Source of the DNA: Galeopsis tetrahit
Taxonomy: Eukaryota; Streptophyta; Magnoliopsida; Lamiales; Lamiaceae
NCBI GenBank assembly: GCA_963675135.1
Contig: OY776133.1
Coordinates: 47,337,494 to 47,401,493, forward strand
Direction of reading: 5' to 3'
DNA length: 64,000 nucleotides
The position numbers were made by a program, and so were the translations under genes. Under the pieces are notes generated by a model. The model searched no databases, was not told the DNA's origin, and saw only the letters and a program-made list of their open reading frames with translations. Positions within the stretch are counted from its first letter, which is position 1, and each line of letters starts with the position of its first letter. Below, one piece after another: positions 11,301 to 22,990 of the stretch.

Positions 11301-13750
11301 ACAGGGATGTAGGCCATGGACAGCATTAAAAATACAACTAGCACATGAGCAGGAATTTATAAATAGTATCTCGTACATCAACTGGTAAGCAATCATAGCA
11401 TTGTTGGAAATTGGTAATAGCCCACTAACTGCATACATTAAATAAGGAAATATACAAATTATTTCTTGCATTGATTGCTAGGAAAATGAATGGTAGGAAA
11501 TTGGAACCTTATTTGTTGTGGGACGCACAAGGAGAGGTGGACGTCTTCCAAACTGAGAATGGGATTGATCCAAAACGCGAAAACATCCAGCTTTCCTGAT
11601 GTCCCAAAATCGTATAGCACCATCACATCCTCCAGTTACTAAAACCCACTCGCTAGAAGTAGACCACTCCAATGACATTACTCCATCTGTTTAAAAAAAA
11701 AATTCAAAAGACTGAGATAAAGATTTGCCAAATTGTGACAAAATAAATTGATTACGAGTATGGCAAGAGAAATATGTTGACACCAATGAATGGATTAAAG
11801 AACAAAAATATTAACTCAAAAGAAAGAGGAATTAGCCCCTACTTGAGTAAACAGGAGGCTACAATTGTGGCAAGTAAATGGTTGTGACAGTATAAAAAGA
11901 AGTAACATAATGTGACAAAAACAAAAACAGGCCAAGAAATATACGTAAATGAACATAAGTAGAGTCTGTAGAGCCTACCAAATACAAGTAACACCTGCTC
12001 TATCCCCACCCACCCAAAAAAATCTATAAATATATGACTATATGAAGAAATTGCATAAAAACTCAGAAAGATGATTAATTTGGCTGTAACCATCGAATAT
12101 ACATCAAAATTGATAGTCCCTTCATCCAAATTATATTGTCTTAATATGGCTTGTGATATTTCAAGTTTATTTATAGCATTAAAAAGTTGTCAGCTTTTAG
12201 TCAAAAGTAGTTTTAACAGGGCCAATTTATCAGTTAACTCCATATATCATAAGAAAAATTTGACAGCTGCAGTGCTGCACCAAGTTAAGTTGAGGTGATC
12301 GCTAAACTACATCCGGTTAATAAAATCAATGCTCACATCTCAAGTACTAACACATAATTTTTTGAATAAGTAGCATCTCCTAGTTATGAAGGATACTATG
12401 TTGCTCATGAATCCCACTATGTTTAGGAATGTACATTGGATTTAGCAATTGTGGAACCCTGATCATTTTTTATTTTCATTGCAAAATATTAAGAATGGGA
12501 CAATTTTCATAATTAGCAAAAATGTTGGTAAAATAATAATCATATTGCAGTTTTCACATTATACATGCAACTTTGTGTATCTAAGTTACAGCAGGATACT
12601 ACATTCAAAATGAAAGAACTGAGAGACAACCACAAGATGCGGGTTCATTCTTACTTGGCGTGTGACAAACGAGGTTTCTATGTTTAGAAGAACATGGTTT
12701 TAAAAATGAGTAATAAAAAAAAAATACATCACAGAATGTTACACTTGCATGGAAGATAATGAATCACTCTAAGCGTACCACGATGACCAGACAAAGTATG
12801 AGAAAATGCACCAGTTCCCATATCACATAATCGAACTTGGACATCTTCAGTTCCAGCAGCAATTAACATGTGAGATCTTGCAATAGAAGACATGGCATTT
12901 CTATAAACCTTTCCAGGCATTTTAAAGTTCATCACAACCTGTATAAAACATTTTTAGAAATATAAAATGGTGAGAACTTGGAAATATTAAAAAAATGAGC
13001 CTGCTGAGGAACGATATTTTACTTGTGTCGTATTTGTGTCCCAAACATTAATATGATGATCATATGAACCGGTGACAAACATCCCCGTGTCAATTGGATA
13101 CCAGATGGCTGACGATATAGCATATTTATGGCCATGCTCATGTTGCTTGTTGATAGTTAACAATGACTTGTGCTTTGAAATTAGGCCACGGCCCTCGTAA
13201 TCTGTTGCACGCTGAATATCATAAACTGCAACTGTTGCATCTGATGCACCGGCCAAGAGATATCTACTCTCTGTCAAATCAACCTGATCTTGAGATCACA
13301 ATGAGCCCAAGAAAGACTTCTTAAGATAACATGTATTGCAATTTGACCAAATAGAAAACAAATAGTGATACTCAAGCTAAAATATAGGTAAGAGAGAGAG
13401 CATCATCTAAAGAACAACAAGAATAGCGCGAATTCAGCATCCATGCTACCTATATAACAGACTGACTACAGAGTACCAATTATGCAACATTAAAAAAGAA
13501 ATCAACTTCCTACAAGATTAAAATAAAATGCAAAACCTAAACAAAGTTAATAAAGTGGAAGAATTAACAGAAAAAGAGAAGGAGGAGGAACGTGAAGGAC
13601 CTGAAGTGAGTTAACTGAGCCGCGATGAGAGGAGACTATTTCCTTGCAATTGGAGAGCTGAATGGATGAAACCCTAGATCTGGAAACGCGACTGCTGAAC
13701 AAATTAGGGCGGAGGTTCCCGAGCTCTCTCTCTCTAGTCTCCTTCCACAT
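8330..13750 (-). CDS. CSA: CSA/ERCC8-like WD40 repeat protein, nine exons
   Basis: Exons read on the minus strand: 13601-13750, 13023-13283, 12779-12938, 11508-11686, 10439-10673, 9205-9359, 9029-9118, 8472-8543 (8475 is equally possible) and 8330-8386. Together they give 451-452 residues, close to plant CSA proteins. WD repeats are visible from residue ~30, with strand ends at AVYDI, INVWD, VRLCD, IRFWDIR, LRLWDI, VFDIW and ILVWS. IRFWDIR in exon 4 fits the DWD box of DDB1-binding substrate receptors. In the family this protein recruits CUL4-DDB1 to stalled RNA polymerase II for transcription-coupled repair in the nucleus; that role is inferred by homology. A Ser/Lys-rich insert (exon 5, residues ~251-310) precedes the sixth blade, and the protein ends NWSD. 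All introns are GT-AG except intron 6. The start is the first ATG of exon 1 upstream of the SNCKEIVSSHRGSVNSLQ stretch. No internal stop. Confidence 0.9.
8596..8960. mobile_element. TIR element in intron 7 of the CSA-like gene
   Basis: GGGAATATCATTTTTAGTCC at the left returns inverted as AAAAATGATATTAACCC ending at 8915, and again as a shorter duplicate ending at 8960. Inverted similarity continues inward to TTTGGTTCC near 8675-8685. The flanks read CTAGGAAA and TTAGGAAA (7 of 8). It resembles small Mutator-like MITEs with 'TTTGGTCC' arms. Non-coding; it should be spliced out with the intron. Confidence 0.65.
9119..9204 (-). other. Apparent GC-AG intron (intron 6)
   Basis: Reading continuous WD40 sequence from ...FVPCMSTVK to VFDIWSGQ needs a 5' splice site at AAG|GCACAG (exon ends at 9205) and the AG before GTCTTTGAC. 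This is the non-canonical GC-AG class, a small minority of plant introns. A GT donor six bases further into the exon (ACT|GTGAAG) is also in phase and would remove two residues, so both products are possible. Confidence 0.6.
9909..10282. mobile_element. Small TIR element in intron 5 of the CSA-like gene
   Basis: GTTAATTGCATAAAAAA at the left is matched by TTTTTTATGCAATTAAC at the right, a near-perfect inverted repeat, with inner similarity (CGACATTTTCA against TGAAAAGGTCATG). The flanks TTTTATTTTA and TTTTATTTAA suggest a 9-10 bp duplication but are low-complexity. About 374 bp, non-coding, probably a Mutator-like MITE. Confidence 0.65.
10870..11520. repeat. ~340-bp tandem duplication across exon 4/intron 4
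   Basis: Two adjacent copies share long runs: 'ATTTCCACATTATGAACAAG', 'TCACAGGGATGTAG', 'CATTTATAAATAGTATCTC' or close variants, and 'AATGAATGGTAGGAAATT', offset by about 340 bases. The right-hand copy runs into the last bases of exon 4 and its splice donor (11506-11507). The left-hand copy carries a decoy version of the same exon end and donor at about 11168-11182, inside the intron. The copies differ by scattered substitutions and small indels, so the event is not recent. Confidence 0.8.
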
Positions 13751-14810
13751 CGTCCTCGCATCTTTGATCTTTATCCTCCCCCCACTCACGCCAATTCTAC
13801 CGCCTCCGATTCTCACAACCAAGATGCTCACGCAAACTATGGATTGATTGATTATACACACAGATTTAGATGGTGGATTCAGCTATGCGATAATGCAATC
13901 AAGTTGAATTTGAGAGATGATTCCTATCTTGTTTCGAAATCTTTATCTTATGCGCAACTTGTTCGTCTTACGAATCACAAATGATCGCCTTGTATTTTGT
14001 GACGGCCCGTGAGGCTTAAGGATCATCATTCATCAATTTAAAATATTTCTATTTTTACATTTTCTTAAATTCGTTATCATACTATTCAAATCTTACTATT
14101 AAAATTTATTTTTATATAATTAACTAAATTCATTTATTTTACATATGTAAATTTTTCAAATATATTTTCAAATAAATTACTAATTGGTTTTAATTTTCTA
14201 AATTGATTGGATTATAAACTTAGGAATTATGGGTTGAATTTTTAAATAAGTTTCCTTCTTTTAATGAGTCCACTCTCAAATTTTTTTAAAAAATATTACA
14301 TTTAAAAAAATTATATTAGGCCTCCTTAAAATTATAATTATACATCCACCACTGAGTCATCAACGAATCACCGGAGGTTACCATTGAGTATATATGTTAT
14401 TTTAAAAAAAAATCGAAATAAAATTTTCAGAACATTTTCTTTTTAAATGACCAAAATTTTGGGGAAAAAGTTCCGAAAAATACAAAAAATTCAAAAAAAA
14501 AATAACAACTAAACTAATTGTTTAGAATGACTTACATTTTTTTATAGCGAACCAATTGTTTACCTCAAATGATGATTTTTTAGATTTTTTACTATTAGAG
14601 TCATTCTTATAGCACATCTTACAAATAGAGACAACAATTTTAAATCATTACTATTAAAGTCAAAATGAAGTTAAAAACCCTATTATACCCTTTTTTTTAT
14701 TAAATTAACCGTTAATTCAAATTATAATTTATATTAGTATGAATATATCATTCCCAAATCCTTAATTTATCGGAGGACAAGAAATTGAAAAAATTCTCCT
14801 TGGACTTAAA
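13751..14810. promoter_or_regulatory. Upstream region of the CSA-like gene
   Basis: Sequence 5' of the minus-strand start codon at 13750. The CT-rich stretch 13715-13800 is likely 5' UTR, which on the minus strand reads as GA-rich. Further right is AT-rich DNA without gene or repeat ends that I can define. No TATA box can be assigned with confidence. Confidence 0.4.
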
Positions 14811-16550
14811 TGTTGGGATATTCATTCAGCCCCTAATCTGATTGTAATTTCTAAGTTTAGTTTTGATGGACAAAACAAGATTAGTAGAGTAAGGTTTAGA
14901 ATAATAATTTGTAATCTAGAAGCAGGTTACCTAAGTTGTTCTTATAAAGTTTAGAAGTAAAGTGATAAGTCTAAGTCTTACTCAAGTGAATTAGATACAT
15001 GTATATCAGCTGATATCACAACTTGGATAAATGTGCGCTCACTCAAGAGTTGAAGAGTATAAGACTAAAGACTAGAAGACTTTGAAGTTCATTAGTAAAA
15101 TCAAATCGAAAGGTAGTTGTATACCTAATCGACTGAAAGTAACTATATGATAATCTGCAACAAATCAGAAGACCATTCAACTGATATGAGCTCACCTGTT
15201 CTTGTCGAAGAGAAGCTTCAAGAAGCATTAAAATCAAGCTCATCTGAAATTCAGATGACAGTTAGCATTTAAGATGATAAGCACTTGAAGAAGTGTTAGG
15301 TCATTCATTGTGCTACATATTGAATGAAGAGGCAATGATAACAAAAGACAAAGAGAATGTCGGACCAATCTGAATTGCTCTATCAGAAGACAAGACAGAT
15401 AGTCTAACAACTCGGCTGATGTGGACCAATAAGACGGTGACAACACAGTTATGAAGTTGACTTGGACTAGGGATGCAGAGACCTTTATGCAGAGTCGTAC
15501 AAGCATTTAATGCACGTTACCATTTCAGGTAATATGGTACCAGACTAAAGAATGAACATCAACTCATGAAGATCTCTATCCACAAATGGAAGATTTGATG
15601 CAACGGCTAGTTTTGGAGCTCAAATCCTCTATAAATACAACACTTGTTTTTTGGAACAACTTACATAAACTCCACAAGCAAGAACTTACCATTTCAGCTG
15701 ATCTCAAGAACATCAAAGCCTTCTAAAATATCCTTTCGAGTTCTTTAGAGCCTGCATAGTTTTTCTATCCTTAAAAGCTCTAAGTTTTCGGTCCTAAGCC
15801 CGTATACAGATTCATACCCTTAGTGCTTAGAATTAGCAGTGTGTTTTTTAACACATTGAGTTGGTTATTAACAAACACTCCTTTATATTTATTTGTTGAA
15901 ACCAGTTTGTAAAGGGTACTTGTTCTCTAACCAACAAGTAGATTTGTATACACAGAAAGTAGTTGTGTATCTTGATCAAAAGTCTTCTCTTAGGACTCTA
16001 AAGTAGCAAGGAATATAATTTCACTATTTGATTAGTGAGAGTGGACATAGAACAAGTTGTTCGAACCACTATAAACACTTGTGTTCTCTATAGTTTTATT
16101 TATATTCTGTATATCATTCATATTGTCTATATTGTTCATATTTGATAAATCGTAAGTTTTCTAAAAGAGTCAAAATCCCTAAGTATTGTTTTATAAATCA
16201 GCGGGTAGATTATATCAGCTGATATCATTCATTGTTTTTAAAGTCATTCTTTAATAGGTTTTCATATCAACCCACAAGTCTAAACATTTAGGGCCTATAC
16301 ATTTCTGCACCTTAGTTGTTAAGATAGCTTTCCAACTAACTGGTTGATTTAAGCAATCACTAGGTTTGTTATCCTGGTCTGTTATATACACTCGCACTCT
16401 AAGATCAGAACATCTTATTTGCATTCAGACTATAGAGTATATCTCTCTTCTAATCGTCTCATCTGATCTACACACAAAAGTTTTGAAAAAATATAGAAAG
16501 TCTATTCACCCCTCTAGACTTTCTCATTGATACTCGTTTTAGAACCAACA
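14811..16550 (+). mobile_element. Solo LTR of copia family B, TSD TTAAA
   Basis: It begins TGTTGGGATATTCATTCAGC and ends AGAACCAACA, with the 5-bp direct repeat TTAAA at 14806-14810 and 16551-16555. The start, the TATAAATA box (15630-15637) and the CTATTCACCCCTCTAGA motif near the end match the LTRs of the minus-strand element at 26375-45018. No internal region follows, so it is a solo LTR left by LTR-LTR recombination. Length 1740 bp. Confidence 0.9.
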
Positions 16551-16571
16551 TTAAAACCCTAACTGCCGCCT

Positions 16572-16925
16572 TCAAACCCGTCTTCCCCTCGACCGACGCC
16601 TCTTCCTCTTCTTGCGGGCCTCTTTCAGGTACGCCATCTTCTGTAAATCCTCCTCCACTATTTGTTGCTTACTTTTTTGCGGTGGCGGTCCCACCACGCT
16701 GATGATTTCTCTGTACAACTTGTCCTGAATTTGGGGTTTTTTCACCAAATTGGCTATGGTCCATTGTAGAGTAGTGGCGGTGGTATCAATACCTCCATTG
16801 ATTATGTGCGTTTGTTTAGCTTGAATGCGTGCCCTAATGATGGGAATCAACGCTTTGTTTTGATTTCCGTGCAATTGAACAAATTCCTTCCATTTTCTTC
16901 GGAATATAATCCTCCCTAATCGAGG
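16572..16925 (-). pseudogene. Cytochrome P450 fragment (CYP89-like)
   Basis: The minus-strand frame contains an I-helix with the oxygen-activation motif NGGIDTTATT, then QWTIANLVKKPQIQDKLY and EEDLQKMAYLK, the usual order before the K-helix in CYP89-type P450s. Upstream, in the same frame, an RRKWKEF stretch also fits the family. The ExxR K-helix, the PERF region and the heme-binding Cys loop are absent: the frame runs into a Lys/Arg-rich tail and stops. This is roughly one quarter of a P450 and cannot be functional. It abuts the solo LTR, which may have displaced the rest. Confidence 0.8.
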
Positions 16926-17530
16926 CTAAAAGTTGAGAACATCGAATAGACGGAATCTAGGATTATCTATAAGATCATCCCCAAAGCACACGAGACTTCT
17001 TCTCCGATCTCCACCCGCCGCCGTGACAGTCGAAGGTAAACAGTCTTTTCTTTGTTTCTTTTTTGCCCCCTGTTTCTATAATCTACAATATGCAATTTTT
17101 TATTTTTTTTTATGTTTTATCAATTTATCAAATGTGATGATTAAACTATAACTAGTATGCCGTTCTTTTATCAATCTAAGGTATTCTCGAAAAAAGTATG
17201 CAGTTGGAAATTAGTGGAAATATTATTGCATATTATTTGTAAAATGGAGATGAGACTTCAATGGGTTATATGCAAACATCACACACCTCTGATGATCCAT
17301 TTCTACTATTAATTCCATGTTTGTAATGATATAAAGATGATTGAGGATTTGTTTGTAAGAATGTACGGATCACCAAGCTTTGGTATGTGTCCTACTATGC
17401 ATCCGGTAGCTGGATGATTTCTGGTGGACATTCTACAATGTATAGTACAGATGCAGCTAATTTTAAAATATACACACTCATATAACTTTTGTTAAACAAA
17501 CTTATAATACTATTAAAATAACTTTTGTTA
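16926..17530. other. Unassigned DNA; possible 5' exon of an unknown gene
   Basis: A GC-richer stretch 16940-17034 ends in GAAG|GTAAAC, a plausible splice donor on the plus strand, which could make it a 5' exon or UTR. The rest is AT-rich. Near 17484-17530 the words AACTTTTGTTAAACAAAC and CTTATAATACTATTAAA occur, and they are repeated beyond the retroposon and the Mutator-like element that follow. Confidence 0.3.
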
Positions 17531-18281
17531 TACGGGCCGGTTCTAGAGAGAATGGAGAGCTTCTCTCTCTAGAGAGTTGCTCCTCCCTTTCTTCACCGGT
17601 CTCCGCCGTCGATCCGTCGCAGATTCGTCGTTCATGTGGCCGTCATAGTTTTTGTCTCCTTTGCGGCTCTATCTTTGTTGTCCTTCCGCCTAAGATGTGT
17701 GTTGATTTTCCGCTTCTCTCCGATCTCTTCTGGTATTTTGGTTTTCGCAAGATTTGTGTTGTAGATTTGTATGATCGTTGTAGATCTATAAGATCTGGGT
17801 CGTAGATTTGTAGATCTGCAGTTTTGGGTTGTAGATCTACAGATCTGAATTGTTGATTTGTAGATCTGTTGTAGTTCTTTTGTGAGTGTCTTTTTTTGTG
17901 GTTGGGATCTGAGATCTACAAATTTGAGTTGTAGATCTGCAGATCTGTTGTAGTTTTTTTGTATGGGTCTCTTTTGTGGTTGGGCTCCTTGGGATAGACT
18001 CGTGAGCCTTGATTTCTAATTCTTGAGATCGGGTACTTGGTGGAAATTTGCCTATTTTTTTGTTTCCTATTCTTGACATGAAACACCTTAGTGTGGGGTT
18101 GTCTCGTTTAAAGATTGGAGACCTGGACACCTGTTAAGGCAAAGGGAAACTCGTCTTTTCTCTTCACATGATTGAAGTGAACGGCGATATCCGCATTGGT
18201 TTGAAGATCAAGATCTTAGTTTGTGATTTATAATTTTATTTGATGATCTTGTAAAACTTCCCCCTAAAAAAAAAAAAAAAA
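17531..18281 (+). mobile_element. PolyA-tailed non-LTR retroposon
   Basis: A 751-bp segment ends in an A-run (18266-18281) and is flanked by the direct repeat AACTTTTGTTA (17520-17530 and 18282-18292), the hallmark of target-primed reverse transcription. It starts with a GC-rich leader with CTCTCTAGAGAG words, contains repeated GTAGATCTG/GATCTACA motifs, and has no RT frame and no clear pol III boxes. It is best read as a non-autonomous, probably LINE-derived element with both ends retained. The family is not recognised. Confidence 0.7.
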
Positions 18282-18565
18282 AACTTTTGTTAAACAAACT
18301 TATAAGGGTAATTCTTACGGCAGTCACATTTTACGAAGTGACTACATAGTCACTTTATCGAATCGCGCCACGTGGCGTCGTAAACGTCGTAACGACCTGT
18401 TACCTGTTATACAAGTTTAAGTTATTTATATCATTTTTTTAATTATATTTTGTTATTTACTATATTACCCTTCTTTTATTTAAATTATTTTTAATATATA
18501 TATATTAAGTAAAATTATTGTTCTACCATTTCTTTTTAAATTTTATTTATATTTTACCTTCACCC

Positions 18566-18872
18566 ACTAATTTAATGAGTGCACCCCCTAATCATATTTT
18601 TACTACAATTATCTGCACCCGCTAATTTAATGAATTCACCCCCTAATCATATTTTTACAACAGTTATCTGCACCCGCTCATTTAATGAGTTCACCCCCAA
18701 ATCATTTCTTTTTTACAACAGTTATCTACACCCGCTCATTCTATGAGTTCACCCCCAAATTATTTTTTACCACAATTATCTGCACTCGCTCATTTTATGA
18801 GTTCAACCCCAAATTATTGTTTTACCACGGTTATCTACACTCGCACATTTTATGAGTGCACCCCAAAATATT
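18566..18872. repeat. Subterminal tandem array, left arm of the MULE
   Basis: About six diverged units of roughly 55 bp, each with the core 'ATGAGTTCACCCCCAAAT' followed by 'TTATCTGCACCCGCTCATT' variants. The array is inverted relative to that at 21222-21640. Confidence 0.85.
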
Positions 18873-19239
18873 TTTAAAAAAATAATCACATTTAAAAGAG
18901 TATATTATCCTTTTATTATTTTACACAAAATATAATAAAATAAACTCTAAAAAATCAATTCACCACCAAATCACCCATATTTAAAAAAAAAACGTAAAAA
19001 TATAATTAATAAAAAACTATCGAAATTAGCCACAAATCTCAATTTTTTTCTTTTTAATTTTTCTTCCCCCTCCTCTTTTTTCTTTTTTCTTCCCATTTTC
19101 AATTTTTTTTTTCAAATTTTTTATTTCCTTGTTTTTTTTTCTTTTCCTTTTTAAATTTTCCTGTCTTTCTTTTCCATTTTTTGCATGTGTATTTTTTAAA
19201 TTTTAATACAAAATAATATTATAGGTATAATTTTATTAA

Positions 19240-19870
19240 GTTGATCGGCGATGCACCTAAATTTTAATTTTAATTTGATGAGTAAAGGACCTGCCGGAAA
19301 TCCATGCATGTCGGCGGGTGACCAAGCCACCACCATGCCCGACCACCCCCTCGACGGCGACGGCGGCGCTTCGGTCTCGACCGCTGAAGCCCGAGACCCC
19401 TCCTCGAATCGCAATCGCGATTCTTCACTTCCATAACAATCGACATAATCTTCCATCTCGGCCACAATCCATGACGGCCGAAATCCTCTCCTCATTTCGA
19501 CCACCGACGCGACTGCTTCGATCAATCTCCCTTGCGTTCGCGATCCAGGAGCTTCTCCTACATCAACGGTGCTCGCCTGCAACACTCGGATCAACACTGC
19601 CTCTCTCTCGTCATTCATCTCTGTCCAAATCGAAGCTACATTGCTTCATTCGTCTTCTTCACCCTACTCCTGCGCAGCCTCTTCCTCCGGATGACGACGG
19701 CCCGACGGAGGACTGTGAGTATATTGCTGATGGATCTCTGACCGGACGACACTCGGAGCCGGTGACCTTGCTGATGAAATCCCAAGCGACGACTGCTGAC
19801 CTAGGGTGCCCTCCCATTGGGCTAGAGTTTCCTTCAATTGGGCTTGGTAATGTGCACCCTCTATTTTCTT
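19240..19870. other. GC-rich core of the MULE, possible captured host sequence
   Basis: Base composition changes sharply from AT-rich arms to a CG- and CCG-rich block. Open frames exist on both strands (plus 19318-19935, 205 codons; minus 19196-19618, 140 codons), but neither shows a domain I recognise and both are rich in Pro, Ser and Arg as expected of GC-rich DNA. A Pack-MULE capture is one explanation; an original non-coding core is another. Confidence 0.4.
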
Positions 19871-20351
19871 TAGTACACCCCGATCTGCACTCTCTCCACT
19901 TTTTTTTATGGTATTATTTTTATTGGTATTATTGATACTAGTATTACTAGTTATTGATTGCGGTATTACTATTAATACACTATTGAATTAATATTAATGA
20001 TTATTGATTATTAATTGTGGTATTACTGATTATGTGAAATTATTTATTACTGATTATTATTATTTTTATGGTATTACATATTATTGTTTATGGTATTACT
20101 GATAATTGTTTTTGATATTATTGAATATAATTAGATTTGTGGAATTATTTGTTATTGTATGAGATATTACTATTCAATGTTCATGGTATTACTACTTACT
20201 GTTCAAGGTATTACTGATAATAATTTTTTGTATTATTGAATATAATTAGATGTGTGAAATTATTTGTTATTGTATAAAATTTTACTGATTAATATTAATG
20301 GTATTACTGATTAATGTTCGTGGTATTACTAATTATTGTTAATGGTATTAC

Positions 20352-20575
20352 TTTTTTTTTTGAAGTCTCGGGTATCCGATTCTATGATCGACTAATCCCG
20401 GGGGACCAATCCCACCGCCCACTTGCGGGGGTCCCGTTTAAAGCCAGAGCTTTGCGCTCTGTATGGACATGGCCCCATAGAAATTGTTTGCACCTTAGAG
20501 GGTTCGAACTTGAGACCTAGAGAGGAGCATACTCCTAAGTCCCAAGCCTATACCACTAGGCCAACTCCTTGGGGT
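20352..20575 (-). mobile_element. Au-like tRNA-derived SINE inside the MULE core
   Basis: On the minus strand it starts near AACCCCAAGGAGTTGGCC, with an A-box-like TGGCCTAGTGGT and a B-box GTTCGAACC, then a body containing GGGATTAGTCGATC and an A-tail (the T-run at 20352-20361). It is flanked by a perfect 16-bp repeat TTGTTAATGGTATTAC (20336-20351 and 20576-20591). Layout and words resemble the Au SINE family of angiosperms, recalled by eye and not checked. Confidence 0.85.
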
Positions 20576-20641
20576 TTGTTAATGGTATTACTGATTACTG
20601 TTTATGGTATTACTGGTTATTACTTGTTGTATTACCGACTA

Positions 20642-20855
20642 CTCCCGTCTTCCTATTGAAAGCTACCCAACTTTCCTTATTCGTTTGTCCCAATGAAAGT
20701 TACCCATTCCTTTTTTGCCAAACTATTCCCTCTCACATTTCATTATATTCTTCTCTCTCTCAATCACATCACCTCTCATACATCCACTTATTATATCATA
20801 TTTTTTAACCTCTGTGTCCGAAGCTCATGAGGAGCTTTTATTGGGACGGAGGGAT
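20642..20855. mobile_element. Stowaway-like MITE inside the MULE core
   Basis: CTCCCGTCTTCCTATTGAAAG at the left and its inverted partner CTTTTATTGGGACGGAGGGAT at the right are flanked by TA. About 214 bp, non-coding. Confidence 0.7.
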
Positions 20856-21221
20856 TATAATAAAATCATACATATAATATTATTTTGTATTAAAACTAAA
20901 AAATATACTAATGAAAAAAAAGTAGGAAACAAAAAAAATGAAGAAATAAAAAGTTTGGAATAAAAATTGAAAATGGGAAGAAAAATTAAAAAGAAAAAAA
21001 ATTGAAATTTGTGCCTAATCTCGATAGTTTTTTTTAATTATGTTTTTACGATTGTTTTTCTAAAAATATGAGTGATTTGGTGGTGAATCGACGGTAACTC
21101 GGCAATGACTCGGTTGTAGATTGTAAATGTATAAATTATGGTTGATTTTATTATATTTTGTGTTAATTAATAAAAACATAATATAGTCTTTTAAATGTAA
21201 TTATTTTTTTAAAAATATTTT

Positions 21222-21640
21222 GGGATGAACTCATAAAATGAGCGGGTGCAGATAACTGTGGTATAAAAATAATTTGGGGGTGAACTCATAAAATGAGCGG
21301 GTGTAGATAACTTTGGTAAAAATATAATTTGGGGGCGAACTCATAAAATGAGCGGGTGTAGATAACCGTTGTAAAAAAGAAATAATTTGGGGGTGAACTC
21401 ATAAAATGAATGGGTGCAGATAACTATGGTGAAAATGATTTGGGATGAACTCATAAAATGAATGGGTGCAGATAACTATGGTAAAAAATGATTTGGGGTG
21501 AACTCATAAAATTAGCGGGTGTAGATAATTGTTGTAAAAAAATGATGTGGGGGTGAACTCATAAAATGAGTGTGTGTAGATAACTGCTGTAGAAATATAA
21601 TTCGGGGGTGAACTCATTAAATTAATGGGTGTAGATAAAA
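21222..21640. repeat. Subterminal tandem array, right arm of the MULE
   Basis: About eight diverged units of 52-58 bp with the core GGGGGTGAACTCATAAAATG then AGCGGGTGTAGATAACTGT variants. They are the reverse complement of the array at 18566-18872. Confidence 0.85.
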
Positions 21641-21888
21641 TATAAATAAATAGTAATTAAAATTAAAATAAGGGGTACGGTACATGCGAGTGTACCCAAG
21701 TATCACAATTTTTTCTTCCCCAATTCCAATTAGTCGGCACAATTCTTAAGATGTTTGAGAATGACTTATTTCTCCCCAAATTGATTTAATTTGAAGCTCT
21801 CAATCGCCATTAGGAGGTTTGAAGCAAAGGTTTGAAGCAAGAATGAGTTTTTCTCATTGATTTGGTTTGTTTTATTGTTAATAAATTG

Positions 21889-22990
21889 GGGAAAATTGCA
21901 CTTTTAATCTTGTAGGAATTTTTCAAAATTACTTTTGGTCCTGAAATTTGTAAATGGTCCTGTTTATTGCGAATTTGGTCCTGTAAGATTGTTTTTGGAT
22001 TGAAACCATTAATTTTTTGTTGGAAACCATTAGTTGACCAAAAAATATTTCTAAAAAAGTTATTATAATTAAAAAATACCAAAATATTTTTAAAACTAAT
22101 ATTATATAGAATTAAAATATAAATAAAATCAATAGAATTTAGAATATTAATTCTTTTACTATAAATGAAGAATTCTAACTAAGTTATATAATTTGATTTT
22201 TTTTATAGAATCTAAATATTTTTTTTTTAATTCAAGAATATGAATATAATTAAAAATTACTTAAAAAAAGAATGTAATTTAAATTTAAATAACTTTTGAA
22301 GAAATTTCTTGTATTAAAACTGAAATATACAAATACAAATTTAAGAGTAAATTTAAAAAAAAAAATTTGAATATACAAAAATATAAAATTGAAAAATATA
22401 CAATGTATATTCAAATATATGCTCAAAATTTAAATTAATTTTTAACCCCATATAATTTGGATATAATTTGAAAATACAAAAAAAAAAAAAATCGAAATTA
22501 AGCCAAATACTTTTTTTTTTTGCATTGATTTGAGATCAATTTCAGATTTAATTGAATAATTTAATTTTAATTTTATATGTAATTGGTTGTATTTTTAGAT
22601 TATAAAATTATTTTAATTAAATTTATCGATTTTATATAATTATTTAAATAAATTGTTAAAATACATTTGGTAGTTTTATAATTTTAGTGACATTTCCAAA
22701 ATTTTAATCCAATATTAGACTTTTGAGTGTGTTTTAAGGGATGTCTGATTCTCGCGCAATTTTCTTCCGTTAAAACAAACATAAATTTATTATGAGACTA
22801 AAAATGTATGAAAAATGACCGAAAGTGATTTAATCTCATTCTTACAAGATCAAAAGTGAAATCTTTAATGGTTTTATGAAATTTTCATCCGTTAAAACTA
22901 ACGGAAATAAACTACAGGACCAAAAGTGTATGAAAAAGGACCGAAAGTGATTTTTACTCATTCTTACAGGACCAAAAGTGCAATTTTCCC
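21889..22990. mobile_element. Second Mutator-like element nested in the right arm
   Basis: Inverted termini GGGAAAATTGCACTTTT and AAAAGTGCAATTTTCCC are flanked by a perfect 10-bp repeat TAATAAATTG (21879-21888 and 22991-23000). Long arms carry 'TTTTGGTCCTG' words typical of this widespread plant MITE group. The interior is AT-rich with no coding frame. Length 1102 bp. It must be younger than the MULE it interrupts. Confidence 0.85.

Noticed and set aside
12071..12298. 75-codon plus-strand frame
   Set aside because: Lies within an intron of the CSA-like gene, antisense, without family resemblance.
16572..16874. Functional cytochrome P450 gene
   Set aside because: Only the I-helix region is present; K-helix ExxR and heme-binding Cys are missing.
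18566..18872. CRISPR-like array of ~55-bp units
   Set aside because: Units are diverged along their whole length with no unique spacers; they are a minisatellite in a plant MULE arm.
19318..19935. 205-codon protein gene on the plus strand
   Set aside because: Pro/Ser/Arg-rich translation of GC-rich repeat core, no domain, and an equally open frame on the other strand.
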